From NCBI RefSeq assembly GCF_011074885.1, contig NC_054690.1, forward strand, positions 2,299,001 through 2,363,000: a DNA stretch of 64,000 bases. Reading direction: 5' to 3'. Positions 1 through 11,773 of the stretch are shown piece after piece. This stretch comes from Brettanomyces bruxellensis. Taxonomy: Eukaryota; Ascomycota; Pichiomycetes; Pichiales; Pichiaceae. The position numbers and the translations under genes were made by a program. How positions within the stretch are numbered: position 1 is the first letter of the stretch; every line of letters begins with the position of its first letter. The notes under the pieces were generated by a model. That model was not told the origin of the DNA. It ran no database searches and saw only the letters and a list, made by a program, of their open reading frames with translations.

Positions 1-1665
<1,665 letters not shown>

Positions 1666-1833
1666 GCAAGTACATACGTTATCTTCTTATTCTTTTATTT
1701 TAATCTATGCCTTTGAGTATGAATACGATATAGCTAAAATATGAGCACGTCCACTTGTAGCTGATACACTCATCCTTTGATGGGTAGTCTATAGTATCTA
1801 TTTACTTTCTAAGGTAGTCTATACAATCTCCTT

Positions 1834-3225
1834 TTACTGTTCCAGGTGCAGCCCGTCGTCTTTCGGTTTCGTTTCCAAATCTAGACCAACTGTCGGATCC
1901 CTCTCAAAGCAAACGGCAAAAAATCCAATTCCTCCGTCAACTTTTGGCAAACTACGTACACAAGCCCCTGCACATCTCTCAGGATCATCAAAGGACTTGA
2001 ATTCTTCCACTCTTCCCCTTCTTGGCCAGTCCGGAATAACACGTTCTCTAGGACTAAACTTCCAACCTCTTTTTTTCAAGTCTTCATCTTCTATAAGCCT
2101 GATAGCAACCCTTTCATCCTCTTCCGGGTATATCGAGCAGGTAGAATACACCAACTTGCGCAATCCAGGGAAAAGCATCGCATGCTTCACAATGGTAAAT
2201 TGAAAGTTAGATAGCTTTTCAAGGCGTGTTTTATTGTACGGATTGTTGGAATCCTCTACATCTCTGCCTTTTTGGGCATTATCCTCATACGCACGTCCAA
2301 AAATTCCACTACCAGAGCATGATGGATCAACAAGCATGCCTGTAACATCAGTAAAATCTTCTGGCTTGGTCTGGGTGAAATCACCGTGCCTAATCTCAAT
2401 ACAGCTTAAAGCACCGGCCATCTTGCACATTTTCTCCAAAGTCTTCACTCTATGGTCATCCTTCTCGAAAGCAATGATAGAATTAGGCGTGTTTCTCAAA
2501 ATAGAAGCCAAATGCGTGGTTTTGTTTCCAGGTGCAGAGCATGCATCAATAACTTTATCAACACCTGGCTTTGGATTAAGTATATACGCCGGAAAACAAG
2601 AAGATCTGTCTTGGATTATTATGCGGCCTTGCTTGTAAGCTGCTGAAGATGTTATTTTCTCAAGCGGATCCACACCAAACAAGTTGGGAATATATTGATC
2701 GTAATAAATCGTACCCTTCTTTATGCTTTTAATATCGTAGACCCGTTCGAGCTCATTAAACTCCTTGGCAATTTGCGCGTAGCTACCCTTCACTGTATTA
2801 GCTCTAAACCACCTGATAGGAGTCTTATCTTCTTCTATAAGTTCATCAAACGACTGAACGTGAAGTTTCAACTTTAACTTTGTCATTTCTGCGTGAAGAC
2901 GAGTCTGATTTCGTATCACAGCTTCTTTCCATGGATGCTGGCGACTTTGTATACGTCCGGATCGGGTAAAAAGCAAATCATGAACCAAAAGGATCGCAAC
3001 GGCTGGTGGGATCTTTGATTTCCGCTCAACCTTAAGTAAGCAGGATTTCTTTATGATTTCTCTAATGAACTTCAGGTACTTCAAAGTGGATGAAACTAAA
3101 GCAAAAACATGCTTTGGGTTAGACTTAAGCTTCTTATGCTTGTACATGCCAAATATTTGATTCTGGAGAGATCCATGGCGGGATTTGTTCTCAATGAACT
3201 GAGACGATTCTTTGTATAAAAGCAT
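1834..3225 (-). CDS. RCM1: 25S rRNA (cytosine-C5) methyltransferase, Rcm1 type
   Basis: This is a NOL1/NOP2/Sun-family S-adenosylmethionine-dependent RNA methylase that by homology modifies a cytosine of large-subunit rRNA in the nucleolus. In the 463-residue protein the SAM motif DACSAPGNKT is at 227-236. Motif IV DPSCSGSG (300-307) supplies the product-release Cys303, and motif VI YSTCSIYPEE (360-369) supplies the catalytic Cys363. The C-terminal block SLPKVDGGIGFFAVCFERD is nearly the same as in S. cerevisiae Rcm1, and the N-terminus (MLLYKESS, then KLKSNPKH) also aligns with that protein, which supports the chosen ATG. It lies back-to-back with HDA1 as in S. cerevisiae (YNL022C and YNL021W). 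Confidence 0.92.
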   Translation of the reverse strand: MLLYKESSQFIENKSRHGSLQNQIFGMYKHKKLKSNPKHVFALVSSTLKYLKFIREIIKKSCLLKVERKSKIPPAVAILLVHDLLFTRSGRIQSRQHPWKEAVIRNQTRLHAEMTKLKLKLHVQSFDELIEEDKTPIRWFRANTVKGSYAQIAKEFNELERVYDIKSIKKGTIYYDQYIPNLFGVDPLEKITSSAAYKQGRIIIQDRSSCFPAYILNPKPGVDKVIDACSAPGNKTTHLASILRNTPNSIIAFEKDDHRVKTLEKMCKMAGALSCIEIRHGDFTQTKPEDFTDVTGMLVDPSCSGSGIFGRAYEDNAQKGRDVEDSNNPYNKTRLEKLSNFQFTIVKHAMLFPGLRKLVYSTCSIYPEEDERVAIRLIEDEDLKKRGWKFSPRERVIPDWPRRGRVEEFKSFDDPERCAGACVRSLPKVDGGIGFFAVCFERDPTVGLDLETKPKDDGLHLEQ

Positions 3226-4419
3226 TTTAATATTAGACCTTTGCTATGTATACACGAATTTAGTGTCCAATATACTGCTCTCTGGTGATTAGGGGTGAGC
3301 TAATTGAAATTTTTTTTTCCGGCATTCTTTTTTTCTTTTTTTTTTTAACCCCGCGGGAAACTTCCTCGCATAATAAATAATACAAGACCCGAAACATCTC
3401 AACTGAAAGCTATGGGCCAAGAGGTAAAGAAGTAGCAATTTTAAATGGATGGAACTCAAATACAGCAAACTCGAGTAACAAAACAGAAAAGAATATGTAC
3501 AACCATTTTTTGAGGTAAGTTACAGTATTAAACTGACGACAATATGCTTCTCTTTATACCCATATTTATTGCACACTCAGTTTCCCGTTTTAAACCTAGT
3601 GCTGAATTTCGTTATGCATTAACAGTATTTACAAGGTAAATTGTGCACTCTTATTAAGAATTTATGATATTATAATTTCACCTCTTTTTTTGCTTTTTGG
3701 TAAATAGTTCACGTTATTAGCATTGGGTAGCTCCGTATAGAGTGGCATACACTAGTATCTATTTTTTTGATTAATATTATTAATTTTTTTTTTTTTGGAT
3801 GTATCTATTGTGAAAAGCGATGGAACAATAAATAATGTCAGCTGTAAACACCGATATTTCTTTGTGGTTGGAGATCTGGATAATAGCATGCATTTTCTGG
3901 CATCTGATAAATGTATATATATATATAATTTTTTTTTTTCTTTGTGTATTTAACTTTCTCCTGCTTTTTTTGCTTACTCGGTACGTTTTACCGCACACTT
4001 TTTTCTTCATTTTTTTGTTTCTTATAATATCACGTCTATTCAATTTTTTTTTACCCTATTTATCGCTTTCTTCTCGTTTCTGATTTTTCACTCCCTTAGT
4101 ATACTTTTGTAGTCTCTTCGGTGGGGTTGGTATAACAGGGATAGGATTGTCGTTCTGATATTGGCTTATATATTCCAAAAGAGTTGATAAAGATTGAATT
4201 TGTATCTTTTCTGTATTAGATTTTGCAGTTATTGCTTCTTCCAATTATCTCGCATTAATTCCTACAAATCAAAATTTTTTTTCTATCTGATTGACTGAAA
4301 CTGTTCAATATCACCACCATTCCTTACATTCCTTAGCAAAAAGAACACTTTTATTACCGACAAAGCATAAGGGAGAAGCATATATTATAAACTGAGACAG
4401 ATTCAGAGTGCCAATAAAA
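3226..4419. other. Divergent intergenic region RCM1/HDA1
   Basis: About 1.2 kb is shared by the divergently transcribed RCM1 and HDA1 genes. It is AT-rich with many T runs (for example 3307-3345 and 3783-3796) and short AT-dinucleotide tracts near 3913-3925. Open frames in it (3780-4083 region) are Lys/Phe-rich products of homopolymer runs and are not convincing genes. I see no tRNA, snoRNA or clear protein-binding site. Confidence 0.5.
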
Positions 4420-6681
4420 ATGAGCTCAAATATTGAAATCGATGGTCCGTCGGAGTCCTCGAATGGCAGGAAGAGGTCGCACGATGAGATTGAAAATGGT
4501 TCGGCGATAAAGCAAGAGCCCACCGATGGGAGAATTCCGGAGTTTGCTGATGGTGATAAGATGAAGGAAGTGAAATATACAAGAGACGAAAAAGTTGATC
4601 CAAACGATGTGATCGTTCCTATCACAAAACCAAAGCTAACATACGTTCCTTTGAAGACAGGCTTATGTTATGATGTGCGGATGCGATATCACGCAAAAAT
4701 ATACCAATCATACTTGGAGTACATTGATCCGCATCCGGAGGACCCAAGGCGCATTTACAGGATTTATAAGATCCTAGCTGAGAATGGATTGATCAACGAT
4801 CCAACTCTTTCGGGAAGAGACAACATCGGTGACTTAATGGTGAAAATTCCGGTGAGGCCAGCAACAGATGCCGAAATATTGGCTGTGCATACCCGGGAAC
4901 ATCTAGAATTTATCAAGAAGACCACCACAATGACCAAAGAGCAGTTATTGCATGAAACGGATGTTGGTGACTCGGTTTATTTCAACAACGATTCCTATTC
5001 GAGTGCCAAGCTTGCATCCGGAGGAGCAATTGAGGCGTGCAAAGCTGTCGTTGAAGGTCGTGTAAAAAACGCACTTGCAGTTGTGAGACCTCCGGGACAT
5101 CATGCTGAGCCAGATGCTCCAGGTGGGTTTTGTCTTTTTTCAAACGTCGCAGTTGCTGCCAGAGCCATCTTGAAGAATTACCCAGAGTCTGTTCGGAAAA
5201 TCGCAATTGTGGACTGGGATGTTCACCACGGTAACGGAACTCAAAAGGCCTTTTTCAATGATCCGCGTGTTTTGTACATGTCCCTTCATAGGTACGAACA
5301 GGGCAAATATTACCCGGGAACACCTGCAGGAGGAGCCGATCAAGTTGGAGAAGGTGCCGGTATTGGATTTAATGTAAACGTTCCATGGCCGACCGGAGGA
5401 ATGGGCGATGCCGAGTATATTTATACATTCCGGAAGGTGATCATGCCAATATTGTACGAGTTTAAGCCTGATTTCCTCATAGTTTCGTCAGGTTTCGACG
5501 CGGCAGAGGGTGATCCAATCGGAGGATGCCATGTTTCTCCATCTGGATACAGTCAGATGACTCACTACATGAAGACCATAGCTCAGGGAAACATTTGCGT
5601 GGTTCTTGAAGGTGGATACAATCTAGATGCGATCTCCGTGAGTGCACTTCGAGTTGCAAAAGTACTACTTGGTGAAGCTCCAGAGGTTCTGCAGCAGAGT
5701 TTACCAAGACCAGAAGCCGTTCAGGCTGTCTCGGATGTCATCAAGGTGCAATCCAGATACTGGAAGTCGCTTCGACCAGGATACTTCGGTCTTGATTTCA
5801 CGTTGCCGCAGCTGATGGGTGATTATGAGGCCCTGCTGAAGAAATCAAGAGACAAGACGTTTGTTGAAGTGGCAAGCAAGCATTCCAGATTGACGGACGT
5901 TGTTCGTTTGTCGCAGAAAGAGAACTTGTTTGACACACACCAATTCGTGTCGTTGCCTATTATCTCCGAGAAGAAGGTGGAGACTCCATCGCTGAAAAAC
6001 CAGATATTGGCATCACCGAATGCGAACGAGACTGACACTCTATTGGTCATAGTACACGACCCTTCACGTGTGTGGGCTCGCCGTGATCCAATTACAGGAG
6101 ACTTGGATCCTGCTTCTGCAGTTACAATCGACCAGACACTCCGATTTATAGACTGGGGCCTGAAACAGAAATACGGAATTATCGATATCAACGTTCCAGT
6201 GACGATAACCGGAGAAAATGATATTTACTACAACAACATTAGCGCGGCCCAGGATATTTTGCTCTATTTATGGGATAATTACATTCAATACTTCAAAGCG
6301 CAGAAAATTGCATTTATCGGTGCCGGAGATGCGTATAATGGGGTGGTACATCTATGTGGTCACAGAGAGGTTAGGCACACTGTAATGGCTTCGATAAACT
6401 TCATAGACGGCGTGACGGCTCTCCGTGCCATAGTTTCGTCGATCGACGAGTCGATTGTGGACTGGTTCCACCACAATTCGCTTGTGTTTACGAATCATCA
6501 GCATATTTGCTGGGGTAATGCCGACAAGCACACCAATGCAAAGAAGCCAAGAAAGAAGTATGGAAGAGTGATACGAGCCGATTGCGAAGGCTTGGACAAT
6601 GTGATAGATGAGAGATTTGACGAGGCATGCGACTTTATTCTTGATTCGTTCGAGGAATCGGACGAGAGCGAGACCGAGTGA
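4420..6681 (+). CDS. HDA1: Class II histone deacetylase Hda1
   Basis: This zinc-dependent histone deacetylase is the catalytic subunit of the fungal Hda1 complex (with Hda2/Hda3), which removes acetyl groups from H3 and H2B and represses transcription in the nucleus. The 753-residue product has a short acidic N-terminus with a KRSHDE basic patch, the deacetylase domain from about 75 to 400, and a C-terminal Arb2-like domain from about 520 to 740. Visible active-site motifs are RPPGHHAEP starting at Arg223, DWDVHHGNG with the metal-binding Asp and His, and SSGFDAAEGD. The C-terminus (FDEACDFILDSFEE) matches yeast Hda1. The open frame reaches back to a GTG at 4408, but the first ATG is at 4420. 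CTG at 6160-6162 codes for a leucine conserved in S. cerevisiae. Confidence 0.95.
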   Translation: MSSNIEIDGPSESSNGRKRSHDEIENGSAIKQEPTDGRIPEFADGDKMKEVKYTRDEKVDPNDVIVPITKPKLTYVPLKTGLCYDVRMRYHAKIYQSYLEYIDPHPEDPRRIYRIYKILAENGLINDPTLSGRDNIGDLMVKIPVRPATDAEILAVHTREHLEFIKKTTTMTKEQLLHETDVGDSVYFNNDSYSSAKLASGGAIEACKAVVEGRVKNALAVVRPPGHHAEPDAPGGFCLFSNVAVAARAILKNYPESVRKIAIVDWDVHHGNGTQKAFFNDPRVLYMSLHRYEQGKYYPGTPAGGADQVGEGAGIGFNVNVPWPTGGMGDAEYIYTFRKVIMPILYEFKPDFLIVSSGFDAAEGDPIGGCHVSPSGYSQMTHYMKTIAQGNICVVLEGGYNLDAISVSALRVAKVLLGEAPEVLQQSLPRPEAVQAVSDVIKVQSRYWKSLRPGYFGLDFTLPQLMGDYEALLKKSRDKTFVEVASKHSRLTDVVRLSQKENLFDTHQFVSLPIISEKKVETPSLKNQILASPNANETDTLLVIVHDPSRVWARRDPITGDLDPASAVTIDQTLRFIDWGLKQKYGIIDINVPVTITGENDIYYNNISAAQDILLYLWDNYIQYFKAQKIAFIGAGDAYNGVVHLCGHREVRHTVMASINFIDGVTALRAIVSSIDESIVDWFHHNSLVFTNHQHICWGNADKHTNAKKPRKKYGRVIRADCEGLDNVIDERFDEACDFILDSFEESDESETE

Positions 6682-6995
6682 CTGCTACAAAATCGGGTGG
6701 TAACAAGAATACAATGATAGGTGCGTGTGTGTCCAGGCTTTCTTTTTTCTTCTGATTGTATAACCATTTTGTTTGTAATTATACTGTGATTTTGTTGACC
6801 AAAATAAAGACAAAAGTATCATCATAAAGTTATTGAGCGGATTCCTAATATACACAAAGTAAGACAAAAAATGAAAAGAATTAAAGTTAAATGAGCAACT
6901 GCCACTAATATAATAATCATTTCGTACATTTCCTTCTCGGTGGAAACCTAGTTTGTACATTTTCGTCAATCTAGCAAGTCATAAACACATACAAT
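6682..6995. other. Convergent gap HDA1/SNT1
   Basis: A 314-base AT-rich stretch lies between the 3' ends of HDA1 and SNT1. It presumably carries the polyadenylation signals of both transcripts. I see no gene or clear structure in it. Confidence 0.5.
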
Positions 6996-9900
6996 TCACT
7001 TTCTTTCAAATGCAACCTGAGCCAACGCCTCAAGAGCACTCATACCACGTTTCTCCGTATGAGTGGAAGAGCCATTTTCATCCTGAGATGGTGGTTGCTG
7101 GTCTTGCTGAAGAGTAGCAGACCTCTGCACATCGCCAAATGTTGGTGGCTCTCGTTTTAACTGGGTTGTGGAAGTTGCTCCTGGCTGTAAATCGTAATGA
7201 GCGTCGGTAGTAGGGGCAGGCCTGGAATCGTATGCCAAATTTATCATATTGCTGATTGATGGGCGGATTGGAGGAAGTGTGACTCCAGATGCAGAGCCAA
7301 ATCTTGGCGACTCTTGCGGAGATGTGCTGTTATCATTGTTTAGAAGACTCATAATTGTCGGCTTCCTCGTCAGTGGAGGCAGAGAAGCAACAGAAGAAGC
7401 TGCAAACTGAACTTGCTGTGGTGTGTGAGACATGCCACTAGAGTAAGGCTCACTGTATGGAGCATTTGTGGCCTTAAACGGTTGCTGTAACGTCGGCAAT
7501 GCTTGCACACTATTGCCGCTCAAACTTGGCCTGCGGGAAATATATGTTTCGTGGTCGTTATACGGTAATGCAGAAGACATCTGGCGTACTGGTGCTTGCT
7601 GCATCGACGTCTGCACAGCCTGCCCACTCCAACCATCCGATGCATTTCGGCCATCTGCATCTGCAGCAAGCTTTCTCCAGTCCGGGTTGACTCCAAGTCC
7701 ACGCTGGTAGAAGTTTCGGACCATGGGAGCAGTCTTGGACCCGAGACTCTTTGCAATTGAGTCCCAGTTAGTTCCATACTGGCCGAGTAAGGCCGGAAAC
7801 TCTGCACTTTCCTGAACACTCCAGTAACTCGTCACTTTATTCTTGATTTTGTGTCCACGCTCCTTCCGTTTGTCTCTTGAAGTATCCACAGACGCATCTC
7901 TGGTTCTCTTTCTACCACGTTTCGACTTGCGGCCATCTGGCAGTTCGGTTTGCTCAACTTTAACGGTAGTACTTGCAGCCAACGAAGCAATGGTGCCAAG
8001 TGTTGCATTGCTGGTTTGCTGAGAGCTGTCAGCAGCATCACTTGAATGCTGTAACGCGGAAGAATCTGCATCTCTCTTTCCAGAATCGGGTCGAACTGCT
8101 TCTGCAATGTTGTGATAAGCATGCATATCGTCACCACTAAACCGGTTACCGGCATATAGAGCATCCGAGTCGGGCTCAGTTTCGGCCTCTGAATCCGGCT
8201 CAGTTTCTGCATCATCTACATCCATATCTGCATCCTCATCCCTGCTTTTACGTGCAATCGATGCACTTATTATACTTTCAGACACACGCCTTGATTCTTG
8301 AGGCGTACTTGGTGTTAATCTTGCTTCCTGAGGCGTACTTGGAGTTTGCGGACTTTCCGGGGATTTCGCAGGACCAGAATACCGTCTGAAGTTATGAGAT
8401 CGTAACATTGCACCTGTGGACTCTTTCTTGTCGCTGATGGACACAGGAGTCTCAAATGATGACTCGGCCAAAGAGCTGTCCGGTGTATTTGGTGTCTTCG
8501 AATCGCTTTTACCTCTGTATTCCTTAGAGTGTCTCCTTCCTCTCTCTTTCTTCTTTGCCTTTCTCTTTCCCCGCTTATTTTTACTCGCAACGATCTCCTT
8601 GTAGTCCACCTTCCGCTTAGTCACATAATAGTGCAAAACGCATTCCTCGGGGCTCCGGAGTCCTCCCATGTATTTGGAAATACGGCCAAATTTCTTGGGA
8701 TACAACCCGAAGGCTTTCTCAAACTTCTTCTGCTCGGCATCGGTAAATGTATCTATTGGGTCCGTCACAATTCTGCGGGCCCATTCATCCTTATCCTGAA
8801 CTCTGTTGTTGGAATTCATGTATTTATCTAGACCCATCTTCTGGACCGGATCCATAGTTTGCTCAGGAATGATCGCTGCACCATACTGTGCCTTAACCAA
8901 TGGATCTTTCTCTCTTTCCTTCTCGAAAGTAGCCAATATATCCAGAAATTCCGCCTCAGTTCTAACCGAGTCTCCATGATGACGTGCACGACGTGCCTTC
9001 TGTTTTCTTTCCTCTTCCTCTTTTAATGCCTGCTCTCTTGCCTTTCTCTGCTGCTCCTCCTTCTTCTTTTTCTTCTCATCCTTCTTGTTCTCCTTATCCT
9101 TCTTTATCCTGTCCTCAAGATCATCGATCAGTCTGCAATGCTCGTCCATAACAGAACACCTATCGCGCCAAATGTGATCTCTTGATATATATTCCTCTGT
9201 TAAACGAGATTGCTTCTCCTTTAGAATCTCGTGCAACTTACTCAGAATGCCAAACAACTGCACACCTTCACACTTTTTGAACGATGCCAGAACCTTGCCG
9301 TAGAAGTTGTACTGATCCAAACTGTCGATGTGGCCAGATGTAAAGTATATCATCTTTGTTCTTCTAGCTCTCTTTCCTGTGCATTTCAGGCCCCACAACT
9401 TGTAAGGAACTTCTTGCAAGGGAAAAACGCATCCGTTCGACTTTGGAAACTCATCCTCAGACCACTCAACATCACTACTGTTCTCTAATTTCTCTTCCTT
9501 CTGCTCTGTATCAATAACCAATTTATCTATTGGACCAGATGAAGTGCTTTTCGGAGGCTTTGGTACACTCTCTGTTGATTGTGGTTTAATATCCTTACTT
9601 CTGTCCTTAGCAGCTGTACCTTCGGTGTGGTCTTCCTGGGCTGTGCTCTCCTGCTTCACCTTTTCGCTATTCGCATTTTCCACTGCTTTACTGCTATCGT
9701 CACTTCTTCTTGGCACGCCTATTTTCGGACTATACGCTTCGTCATCTTCATCATTAACATTTTCTTCTTGCTCAACTTTAATTTGTGTCTGATGCGTGCC
9801 ATCAGATGGTTTACTTTCTGGTTTCAAATCCTGGTGCGAGTCAGCGGAGATGGACTCGCGTGGAGATACTGAATGATAATATGAGGAAGAAGGTGAATTT

Positions 9901-10484
9901 CTGGAGGGGTTCCATCTGTATCTGGGCTCATCATAATATCGTGACCTACTGTATGCAGGGCGACTATAAGAGGAGCTATTTCCGCTCCAATAGTCTCTCT
10001 TGGAACCTCGAGTACCAAAAGAAGAACCTCCGTTTGCAGAACCACTTCTCGGAGATATCAAATCACCACTATGATTAATCTTGGATGCTCCTCCAATTAA
10101 GTCGCCACCTGAATTTGATGAATTATGCCGCGACCCATCTCTTGAACCATTTAAACTACTTTCCCTTGAGTATTGTCTGCGTTCGAATGCTGCTGTCGAA
10201 TGTTCAACTGTTCCTGATGAACTAGATGATCTGTTTTGTTCGGGTCGCCTGGAACCATATGACTGTGAACTATGGCCCTCGTATCCTACTGAAGAGTGAC
10301 CAGAAGACATACTTTGTGGATGGCCGTGTTCATATCTGTACTGTCTGTGATAATATGGAGAAGAATGATACCTTCTTGGAAGCCATTGCTTGTTTTCTCC
10401 AGATTCTCTCCTTCGACTTGATGGCCCACTGTTCGAAGTGGATCCACTGCCTATCTCACCTCGAGAGTGGTCAAAGGCAGACAT
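6996..10484 (-). CDS. SNT1: SANT-domain protein, Set3 complex subunit Snt1-like
   Basis: A 1162-residue nuclear protein similar in size and plan to Snt1, the NCoR/SMRT-like scaffold of the Set3 histone deacetylase complex. The N-terminal 330 residues are Ser/Arg/Gly/Tyr-rich and disordered. A Lys/Glu coiled coil (about 465-500, KKKKEEQQRKAREQ) precedes a first SANT domain near 560-620 (DTFTDAEQKKFEKAFGLYPKKFGRISKYM). A second SANT/Myb repeat lies near 880-930 (YWSVQESAEFPALLGQYGTNWDSIAKSL). The far C-terminus is Gln/Ser-rich. The open frame begins with TTG at 10487, but the ATG directly after it, at 10484, is the likely start. The assignment rests on the paired SANT architecture and the first SANT sequence; the low-complexity rest is not diagnostic. 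Confidence 0.85.
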   Translation of the reverse strand: MSAFDHSRGEIGSGSTSNSGPSSRRRESGENKQWLPRRYHSSPYYHRQYRYEHGHPQSMSSGHSSVGYEGHSSQSYGSRRPEQNRSSSSSGTVEHSTAAFERRQYSRESSLNGSRDGSRHNSSNSGGDLIGGASKINHSGDLISPRSGSANGGSSFGTRGSKRDYWSGNSSSYSRPAYSRSRYYDEPRYRWNPSRNSPSSSYYHSVSPRESISADSHQDLKPESKPSDGTHQTQIKVEQEENVNDEDDEAYSPKIGVPRRSDDSSKAVENANSEKVKQESTAQEDHTEGTAAKDRSKDIKPQSTESVPKPPKSTSSGPIDKLVIDTEQKEEKLENSSDVEWSEDEFPKSNGCVFPLQEVPYKLWGLKCTGKRARRTKMIYFTSGHIDSLDQYNFYGKVLASFKKCEGVQLFGILSKLHEILKEKQSRLTEEYISRDHIWRDRCSVMDEHCRLIDDLEDRIKKDKENKKDEKKKKKEEQQRKAREQALKEEEERKQKARRARHHGDSVRTEAEFLDILATFEKEREKDPLVKAQYGAAIIPEQTMDPVQKMGLDKYMNSNNRVQDKDEWARRIVTDPIDTFTDAEQKKFEKAFGLYPKKFGRISKYMGGLRSPEECVLHYYVTKRKVDYKEIVASKNKRGKRKAKKKERGRRHSKEYRGKSDSKTPNTPDSSLAESSFETPVSISDKKESTGAMLRSHNFRRYSGPAKSPESPQTPSTPQEARLTPSTPQESRRVSESIISASIARKSRDEDADMDVDDAETEPDSEAETEPDSDALYAGNRFSGDDMHAYHNIAEAVRPDSGKRDADSSALQHSSDAADSSQQTSNATLGTIASLAASTTVKVEQTELPDGRKSKRGRKRTRDASVDTSRDKRKERGHKIKNKVTSYWSVQESAEFPALLGQYGTNWDSIAKSLGSKTAPMVRNFYQRGLGVNPDWRKLAADADGRNASDGWSGQAVQTSMQQAPVRQMSSALPYNDHETYISRRPSLSGNSVQALPTLQQPFKATNAPYSEPYSSGMSHTPQQVQFAASSVASLPPLTRKPTIMSLLNNDNSTSPQESPRFGSASGVTLPPIRPSISNMINLAYDSRPAPTTDAHYDLQPGATSTTQLKREPPTFGDVQRSATLQQDQQPPSQDENGSSTHTEKRGMSALEALAQVAFERK

Positions 10485-11489
10485 CAAGATATAAGGGAGT
10501 GTGTATTGGATTAAAAAATGCTAAATACAGTTCTATTGGAGCCTGCCTGTTGCACAATTGGCAAATTATCTTTTTGAAATAGCAGCCTGTATCTATGACT
10601 ATGATAACAATTCAAATATTGTATTTGGAAATGAGCTGAGGTCAATAAAGCAAAGCTCGGTATATGCACTTGAGATTATGAATATGAAATGTTTATTGTT
10701 TGGACTGCCAAGTTATATGCTTAAATAGTGTAGGAAGGTTTAACATGTTCAGCTTGGTGTGCAATGTTATTAAAAAAAAAAAAAAAAAAAAGTATCTCAC
10801 TGGCCCACTATTTTTTAATTTTATTCTCTTTTAATCTAATTTTTCTTGTCTTATTATTTCAGTCTTATTTTTAATTTTTCGTCCTTCTCAGAATGTTTAT
10901 TCTGAAAACAATCAAATAGATTGAAAAAGCTAACTTTAAAACGCAGACAATGTTAAGACATTGAATTTTTGCATCTCTCATCAACACCCATCCAGAATCT
11001 TTCCCTTCAACGTTTACCGTATACAATTAAATATTATTTCGTAAAATTTGATGCTCAAACAGTGGGCGTCTAAAATGTACATTGAAAGAAGGAAAAAAAA
11101 AAAAGGTGAAAAAAGGTAAAAAATGTTAATGTCTGACTATAGATAGAGGCTGGTCCCAAAATAAACTACAAAAATAGGCGTACGCAGTAAAATTACTTAG
11201 CTTAGGATCATGTGAGCGAATTTCACCTAATTACGTAAACTGCTTCTATTATAAATTTGTGACAACCTGTTTGTTCGTTCGCGAATATTGTACCTTTTAT
11301 TGCCTTACACACATTTTTCCTGTTGTCCCTCTGATTAAATTCAAGACACTACTTTCTTTCATCCATACACCAACAAACCTAACGCAGAAATTTTATAGTA
11401 CCCAGCGCGCTCGCTCTGTTGAACTTTTTCAACCCTTCGCGTTTCACAGGGTTAATTCTTGATTTTCAAAGGAGAAATTCGGGTGATTG

Positions 11490-11495
11490 ACGCGT
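11490..11495. promoter_or_regulatory. MCB element (ACGCGT) upstream of CDC6
   Basis: A palindromic ACGCGT lies 279-284 bases upstream of the CDC6 ATG. It is the MluI cell-cycle box bound by MBF (Mbp1/Swi6) at G1/S in yeasts. A related ACGCGA sits at 11766-11771, just before the start codon. The motif is seen directly; binding is inferred. Confidence 0.5.
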
Positions 11496-11609
11496 GAAAA
11501 CACGTCTCATTACATCCCCTATTCAGGAAAATTACCCCTTTAAGATTAATTGAAATTGTTGATGTGCCATTTTCACTTCAGAAAATATTAATTGTTCCTT
11601 CGTTGCAAG

Positions 11610-11616
11610 TATATAA
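11610..11616 (+). promoter_or_regulatory. Possible TATA box of CDC6
   Basis: TATATAA lies about 160 bases upstream of the CDC6 ATG, in the usual window for yeast TATA elements. The flanking sequence is less AT-only than most of the region, which makes it slightly more credible than background. Confidence 0.4.
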
Positions 11617-11773
11617 CCCTCTAACATTTTATTTGTTTCCTTCCTCCTCAAATTCTCTTCCCTTACCTTTATCTTTATGGGCATTCCTTCATTTGTTGCA
11701 CCACCAGCATCTTTGTACTAATTGTCATCACTCACTTTGACATACATTTTCACACAATCACACCAACGCGAAA

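Larger units (their letters stand above)
10485..11773. other. Divergent intergenic region SNT1/CDC6
   Basis: This 1.29 kb AT-rich region is shared by divergently transcribed SNT1 and CDC6. An A tract of about 20 lies near 10771-10790. The CDC6-proximal half carries an ACGCGT MCB element, other CGCG-containing motifs (near 11279-11284 and 11435-11440), and a TATATAA at 11610-11616. No coding or RNA gene is convincing here. Confidence 0.5.

Noticed and set aside
3780..4083. Overlapping small open frames between RCM1 and HDA1
   Set aside because: They are Lys/Ile- or Phe/Leu-rich translations of T/A runs with no domain.
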